From Undaria pinnatifida (taxonomy: Eukaryota; Sar; Phaeophyceae; Laminariales; Alariaceae), in assembly GCA_012845835.1 (NCBI GenBank), contig JABAKD010000021.1:2147685-2211684 (forward strand): a DNA stretch of 64,000 nt. The letters are read 5' to 3'. The stretch's first letter is position 1; each line of letters opens with the position of its first letter. Positions 58,626-64,000 of the stretch are shown here, piece after piece. The notes under the pieces were generated by a model, which saw only the letters and a list, made by a program, of their open reading frames with translations, had not been told where the DNA came from and did not search any database. Both the position numbers and the translations under genes were made by a program.

Positions 58626-60519
58626 GACAGACACAATCCACCAAACAGGTTATGCAACCTGTCCATCGCTGTCTTTTGCAGTCCACCGTTGTATGAGAAT
58701 GTAACAATCGATGGATATTATCGACAAATTTCCCTTCCAATTCAACCATGTTTAATTCACATTGCAGATTATACTGCCTATCGTGTCCAGGGTGTGGTGG
58801 CTATCCATGCAGGACGGTGGACTCACACTAATTCGCAGCAGCGCTGCAGGCCGGCAGTGTGTCCTGACCCAGAAATGAGCAAACATTCCGCCTTTGGCAA
58901 TCATAGCAACAAAAGATCACCAACAGCGGGCATGAACTGCAAAAAGTAAAGCAATTCCCAACACAATATGAGTGATTGGCGAGCACGAAATTGTCAGCGT
59001 ATAAACTATAATTGAACTTGCAGAATATTATAGAAATATAACTTGCGAAGAAATCAAAGCCAATGAAATTTGCCCGAATCGACCAGCAAATAATAACTTA
59101 TCGACATCAACGCACGCACACCTCACAAGCTCAAATCACACCTATAGTCGTCGAATCCGAATGAAAAAACAAAACAAATTTATTGCAAAAGCTTAATGTT
59201 CAAATATACTGAGAAAACCTCTGCGACGCACAAACTAATGTCGAGAAGTTCAAAGCTGTTTGCGAGTGATTCGGGCCTTTTTTACCGTCACACAAAAAAA
59301 TAACCTATGGTCCATGTTTTTTATTTTGTTTGCGAAAAAACACTTTTATTTTCTGGTCGACGAAAGGCATCTTTATTCTTGGAATATGTAGTAAATCAAA
59401 CTACCACAGCAAGCGACCGACGAGGGTAGCCGAGGTCGACGACTTGCTTCGTCGCGTGCACACCGCCGTTAGATACTCGTTTCGTTCGGCAGGCCAGACT
59501 GGGAAGCCACTATCTAGGTCTCTCCGGTGGGTGGAGGGGGCCTCACTAGGCCGCGTGAGGAGCACCGCCGGCCATTAGGGTATCGATTTCTTGAGTGAGC
59601 GTCTACTCGTACTTTGGGCTCGTTGGCTCGGTTTTCGTGCAGCTTGAACAAATTGGGATCGCGGCCGACGTGATTTTGATTTTAACTACACCGCCGGGAT
59701 ACGATGTTCTATGGTCTGTAGGGGTGGGCGCGGTTGTTGCCCCGGTTGCCTTTCATTGAGGTTCTCGCGTTTTAAGGCGGAAAAAAACGCCCCATGATGC
59801 GTCCGGGTGTTCGTTCTATCTCACCGCGAGCATGTCACGTCAAGTTGGGCCAACTCCCTTGTTGGATTTTGATGCCCTCCACCCAAAGATACTCGGATGT
59901 TAGACTGTTACTTTTTTCGTCTAATTGAAATTTTGTAAATTCCGAAATAATGCGCTGGGTTCAGGTTCCGTACAATTTGTCCATTATTCCACTCCAATCA
60001 AAGTTTGATTCAAACGTATTTTCCGAAAAGGACTTCTCTTTAATCGTTTATCCTTGATATGTACCATTAGACCAAAATGGTAGAATATATCCATATCCTA
60101 GCAAACTAAAATGCCCTCCAGCTGTAACAAGTAAGACGAAGATTACGTCGAAAATACCAGCCATCTTTCCAAGTCGTGTGTGATACTCCATCGCATAATA
60201 CTGGCGCGTGTTCTTGTCAAGGATATCGCTCGGCGACTCTCCTTAGAACTATTATTACTGCTGTAGCTTGTATCAGGATCAACAGGGTCATGGTATTCAA
60301 TCTGTGCACCGAAACCACGAGAATGCCAATTTTGAGGGGGACAACATCTGACAGCTAATGAATGCATCAGTTCAATATGTAAACCCTGTGGTGTCGTATG
60401 CCGGGTGAGGGGAAGAGGGCCGGGGTTCCAGGGGCGTAGGGGGTTGCAGCGCAGGGGGGAGGCGTTTTTGACAGTTTTCCGTCTCGCAACAACTAATAGG
60501 AACCTACAATGGCGCCGCT
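58626..60519. other. No recognisable gene
   Basis: AT-rich, with short frames only. A GC-richer patch at 59410-59580 stays open on the plus strand for about 80 codons but is unrecognised. Confidence 0.4.
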
Positions 60520-61045
60520 CAGCGGGCGGCTAACGCCTCCCGCTACGCTCGCGCAAATAGGATTGCAACAAACCATGAAAAGGGGAGGGGCGCATGATTT
60601 GGTGCGACTAACGAAATGATAATGCCGAGTTTAGGTTGTCCAGAGTAAGATGCCCTGTTAGTTGGCGGTGTGCTTGTTGGCGATGTCACGTTCTGGTCGG
60701 CAGGATGGGTCTAGGTTACGGGGAAACATCATGGGGGCCGAACGAAGACGAACAACGGAAGAGAGCACGAAGACGAGTACGTAACACGTATTTACCGGTA
60801 TCTGGCACCGCATCATGCGTGGTATCGTTATGCTCGAAATATGTCACAGGGCAGCACGACACAGCATCGCGACGGAGCGGACGGCACGACACTGCACGGC
60901 GCTGCACCGCTCCGAACGGCGTTGCGCTGCGATGCTGAGCTATATATAGCCGGGGGCTGAACTGAGCTGGGTGCATTGTTGTGATTCAACAAAACAGTAC
61001 GCATAAACCTGGTGTAGTGGTACCAGTAAGTGGTCTCATGTATAA
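60520..61045. repeat. Dispersed repeat P, copy 2
   Basis: The partner of 19660-20190: CCCGCTACGCTCGCGCAA, TGATAATGCC, GATGTCACGTTCTGGTCGG, GCACGACACAGC words, CTATATA and GTGATTCA occur in the same order. Confidence 0.7.
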
Positions 61046-61065
61046 TACTTCGAATGATACTGGTC

Positions 61066-61436
61066 TTAAGGAATTAGTGGGGTATTAGTCCGTTTGACCA
61101 TATGCAACTGGTTAACCAATAGCTGACCCAAACTAAGCCTTATAACACTCTACCCCCCTGAAACGGCGGGATAGCAGGTCGGCCGGATATACGGGCGGAC
61201 CTGTCAATATGTCCAAGCCGTTTCATTTCCTGGGTATACCGGGGAGAGTATTTTTCAAGTTCGCCATGGGAAAATCTGAAAAAGTTTATTTTGGTGGATG
61301 TGGGGATCGAACCCACGACCCAAAAACCCATGGTCTGTCGACGACGCCTTTTGCTAAGGAATTTGGGGGTATTAGTCCGTTTGACCACTTGCAACTGGTT
61401 AACCAATAGCTTACCCAAACTAAGCCTTATAACACT
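61066..61436 (-). mobile_element. Small element with 84-bp direct terminal repeats and a tRNA-like module, copy 1
   Basis: Direct repeats at 61066-61149 and 61354-61436 share TTAGTCCGTTTGACCA, GCAACTGGTTAACCAATAGC and CCCAAACTAAGCCTTATAAC. Between them lies a hairpin-forming stretch (TGAAACGGC ... GCCGTTTCA with inner CAGGTC ... GACCTG). A minus-strand tRNA-like 3' end follows, with T-arm GTGGGTTCGATCCCCAC and then ATCCACCA. The terminal repeat on the minus strand contains GGCTTAGTTTGGGTAAGC, which resembles a D-arm/A box. The layout resembles a TRIM or SINE composite and has no coding capacity. A near-complete second copy is at 62465. Confidence 0.6.
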
Positions 61437-61901
61437 GGCATGTACGAAATAACAAATGCCGCAAAGCACGCAGCACGACAAATCACGACATAGCAGCTCA
61501 CGTGCGCTGCATGGAAGGGCAAGGCACCTAACGGCATTCACGGTGCTGCGCTGCTGGGCTGAGGTGAGCTGGTGAGCCAAGCAAAGGTCAGTCGGGACCT
61601 CTGTTATGATTGTACGTCGTGCAACTTAGAAAAGGCGAATGAGGAAATCACAGAAAAGCTGAGCATACAGTAGGAAAAATGATACCTGGCACGTGCAAAA
61701 GAGTAAGTGCGGCAACGAAGCACGGCACAGAGCACATAACAGCACTGCATAGTACAGCACCGCACGGCAGGGAACAGCATTGCACGGCGTTGCGCTGCTG
61801 AGCTAGCGCCGTTATGCGCTGTTGGTCTGAGCTGAGCTGTTGATGATGGGCGACGAGCTGCTATCATCACCTGAGACCTGGTATGATGAAGCTTCTCGTG
61901 G
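61437..61901. repeat. Two further copies of the GCAC/CAGC-rich tail of repeat P
   Basis: 61437-61600 and 61690-61880 each run through GCACGGCAC-like words to GCGCTGCTGGGCTGAG or TGCGCTGCTGAGCTAG, matching the tails at 19960-20110 and 60830-60990. Confidence 0.55.
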
Positions 61902-62174
61902 AGTCGTCCCACGGTGTAGGGGTTGCATTTGTTGGAGTAACTAACAATGTACCTGTCCAATTGATTCCTTCTCGTGAGGAACTATCGTTAGTCATTATCC
62001 AAGCAGTTTCACGAGGGTACATATTTTTCAGGACGCGGTCATAGCAGCTTAGCATGGTACCGCGAACGAATGCCTTCGTGGTCATTTTTCTTCGTGCGAT
62101 ATATTGAGGTGCCCCTCACGTTTAGGACCTCAGGAAGTTGTTAAAATCTGCTGCACCCCTATCGTGGGATGGCT
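61902..62174. mobile_element. MITE family 2, copy a
   Basis: Its left end AGTCGTCCCACGGTGTAGGG and right end CCCTATCGTGGGATGGCT form the clearest TIR of the family, extending inward to TTGCA/TGCA. The inside has CTCGTGAGGAACT and CGAACGAATGCCTTCGTGGT. Length is 273 bp. Confidence 0.8.
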
Positions 62175-62464
62175 TTGCGACCAAAAAAAAGAAACCAAGG
62201 TTTGTAAGAGATTAAATTTGACCGTTCCGCAAATATTTTAAGGAGGCGGTGACCAAGCGGAAGGTCCTGAGAGGCGACAGGATGCACAAAAAGAGCACTT
62301 TCAGCAACAAAAAAGGAGAAGTTACATGCACGTGTGGTGCTAGTAAGCGATGTTGGGGGCGGCGGGGCAGGGTGGGGAGGGGTTCATTGGAGCTTGAGGA
62401 CAACATACATATTGGTCCTATAAGTATCGGGCACCTGCATTTAGCACGCAGGTACCCACAACTG

Positions 62465-62839
62465 TTAAGGAATTAGTAGGATAATAGTCCGTTTGACCAC
62501 TTGCAACTGGTTAACCAATAGCTTACCCAAACTAAGCCATATAACACTCTCCCCCTCTGAAACGGCGGGATAGCAGGTCGGCCGGATATACGGCGGACCT
62601 CCGTCAATATCCAAGCCGTTTCATTTCCTAGGGATACCAGGGAGAGTATTTTTCAAGTTCGAAGCATGGGGGAAAATTAGAAAAAAGTTTATTATTGTGG
62701 ATGGTGGGGATCGAACCCACGACCCGAACACCCATGGTCTGTCGACGACGCCATTTGTTAAGGAATTAGTAGGGTATTAGACTGTTTGACCACATGCAGC
62801 TGGTTAACCAGTAGCTTGCCGAAACTAAGCCTTATAACA
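62465..62839 (-). mobile_element. Small element with 84-bp direct terminal repeats and a tRNA-like module, copy 2
   Basis: Terminal repeats at 62465-62548 and 62758-62839 match those of copy 1. The same hairpin core follows (AACGGCGGGATAGCAGGTC). The T-arm is the same, GTGGGTTCGATCCCCAC on the minus strand, followed by CATCCACAA rather than ATCCACCA. The small differences spread over both copies indicate separate histories rather than a very recent local duplication. The 290-bp spacer before it (62175-62464) holds no recognised gene. Confidence 0.6.
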
Positions 62840-62984
62840 CAACCCATTCCCCGCCGACGCCCCATCAAACACCAGCCCCTATCCTTAAACAAACACCCTC
62901 TCCATTCCCTGCCTGGCCACCCATGAAAACAAAATACGCCACACCAAAAAACACTACCACCGGACAGGTGATATTACCTATTTA

Positions 62985-63245
62985 CTTTTCGAGCAATCCA
63001 TGCAGCAGCTGTCATATATAAAAAAACGGGTTTTATAGTTTCTGCGCACAGACTGCCTAACATCACCCCGTTGACCATGATAGCTACACTGTAGTTGCCA
63101 GGGGAGTCGCCGACCTATATCCTTCATGAGTACACACAACCCGTAATACGCGCGATCGGAGTATCACACACATCTTGCAAAGATGAGTTTCGGCAAAATA
63201 TTCGATCTCACAGCTGAAGCGTATTTTAATTTCAAAAATATGTTA
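62985..63245. repeat. Dispersed repeat Q, copy 2
   Basis: AACATCACCCCGTTGACCAT, GGGGAGTCGCCGACCTATAT and CGTAATACGCGCGATCGGAG match 20500-20865. Confidence 0.75.
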
Positions 63246-63384
63246 TATGGCCTTCAAGCTCAAATTAACCTTCCTGCCGATCCCTCCGTCGCCGCCACCC
63301 GGACCTTGTACAATACCTAGCATCACCCGCGCACAGCAAGTTCCTATAAGTTGATGCAAACTAAACATGTTGGAACTCCCTCCC

Positions 63385-63705
63385 CCCCCCTCTCCAGCCC
63401 TCTCCCCATCGCTTGTACGACCTGCAGGATGTACATGATAAACTGATGCACTCCACAGCCGTCACATCTTGTCCCCCTCCAAAACGGGTTTTATCGTGAA
63501 CAGACAGATTAAGATCACCCTGCTGACCTTGGTACAAGCTTGTTCTAATGGGAGGAGTCGACCTATCTACTTTAATACAGGGACACATACCCAGTAATAC
63601 GCGCGACCAGAGTAACAAATGAAGCCTGCAAATGTGAGTTCCGACGAAATCTATTCGTTCTCGCAGCTGGAGTGCATTTCATTTGTCAATGATAAAAACG
63701 AACTC
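63385..63705. repeat. Dispersed repeat Q, copy 3
   Basis: A more diverged copy with ACATGATAAACTGATGCA, ATCACCCTGCTGACC and AGTAATACGCGCGACCAGAG in the same order, directly downstream of copy 2. Confidence 0.7.
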
Positions 63706-63801
63706 GAGCTATACTGCATGGGTAGCTCGAAAGATAAAGATATTATGATATCACCTGTCCGGTAGTGTTGATGGCAGAGACGTTCCCCGACGAGTACCGT
63801 G

Positions 63802-64000
63802 AGTTATCCCACGATAGAGGGTTGCACGCTTTGAGCCAAAACAAGGTGTACCTAGGTGGTTGAGCTCCTTAGGTGAGACGAACTCCCTGTTATAGTCAAG
63901 TGTAACTCAATTTTAAGAGCACATACTATGTTTCAAGACTAGGGCATAGAAGCTTGCTCGGGTTTTGCGAACGAATGCCCGAACCGAAGCCGTTATTTGA
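63802..64000. mobile_element. MITE family 2, copy d, cut by the window end
   Basis: It begins AGTTATCCCACGATAGAGGG and contains GAGCTCCTTAGGTGAG and GCGAACGAATGCC. The right end lies outside the window. Confidence 0.6.

Noticed and set aside
57525-58949. Long frames on both strands at 57525-58097 and 58392-58949
   Set aside because: They run through degenerate tandem repeats and have no protein-like composition or domain.
61290-61350. A tRNA gene on the minus strand (T-arm GTGGGTTCGATCCCCAC)
   Set aside because: Only the T-arm and the following ATCCACCA are convincing. The 5' acceptor strand does not pair and no anticodon arm folds at the right distance. The same piece recurs within a repeat at 62700-62755.

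Overview
The window looks like nuclear DNA from a eukaryote with sparse, intron-containing genes and a heavy load of transposable elements. I see no operons, no ribosome-binding-site spacing and no dense run of open frames. My best guess is a stramenopile, possibly a brown alga or a close relative. That rests on a protein made of about 22 FNIP-type repeats of the WPxSLxxLxFGxxFNxPI pattern, and on Ty3/gypsy and LINE sequences that resemble families I associate with brown algae and oomycetes. I could not search a database, so the placement is an inference.

Left part (1-20 kb): an old, internally deleted Ty3/gypsy element (490-3876) with 264-bp LTRs is followed by gene-poor DNA. That DNA carries short tandem duplications, two copies of a MITE-like family with about 19-bp terminal inverted repeats (4684 and 9618), and two further low-copy repeat families.

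Middle part (20-46 kb): a dispersed repeat pair and two tRNA-derived SINE-like units lie around 20-21.4 kb. A split gene follows whose splice sites and codon phases agree (23278-24825, single transmembrane segment). A second deleted copy of the Ty3/gypsy family lies at 28580-31639, and a dead LINE is on the minus strand at 35.2-37.2 kb. Candidate exons of unknown function are scattered at 39-45 kb, one of them entered by a MITE at 45.5 kb. Long GGTC/GGTA microsatellites sit at 43.6-43.85 kb.

Right part (46-64 kb): the only long intact gene is a minus-strand FNIP-repeat protein at 50.1-52.2 kb. Beyond it are degenerate tandem arrays (57.5-58.6 kb, 43-bp unit) and a dense nest of small repeats at 60.5-64 kb. 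The nest holds two compact elements with about 84-bp direct terminal repeats and a tRNA-like T-arm, plus copies of a second MITE family.

The genes do not form a recognisable pathway. The two Ty3/gypsy copies are informative together because each has lost different parts: copy 1 keeps the protease active site and a chromodomain-like tail but its zinc knuckle survives only as an inverted fragment; copy 2 keeps the zinc knuckle but has lost the protease active site and the tail. Both lack RT, RNase H and integrase, so any movement would have needed enzymes from elsewhere.
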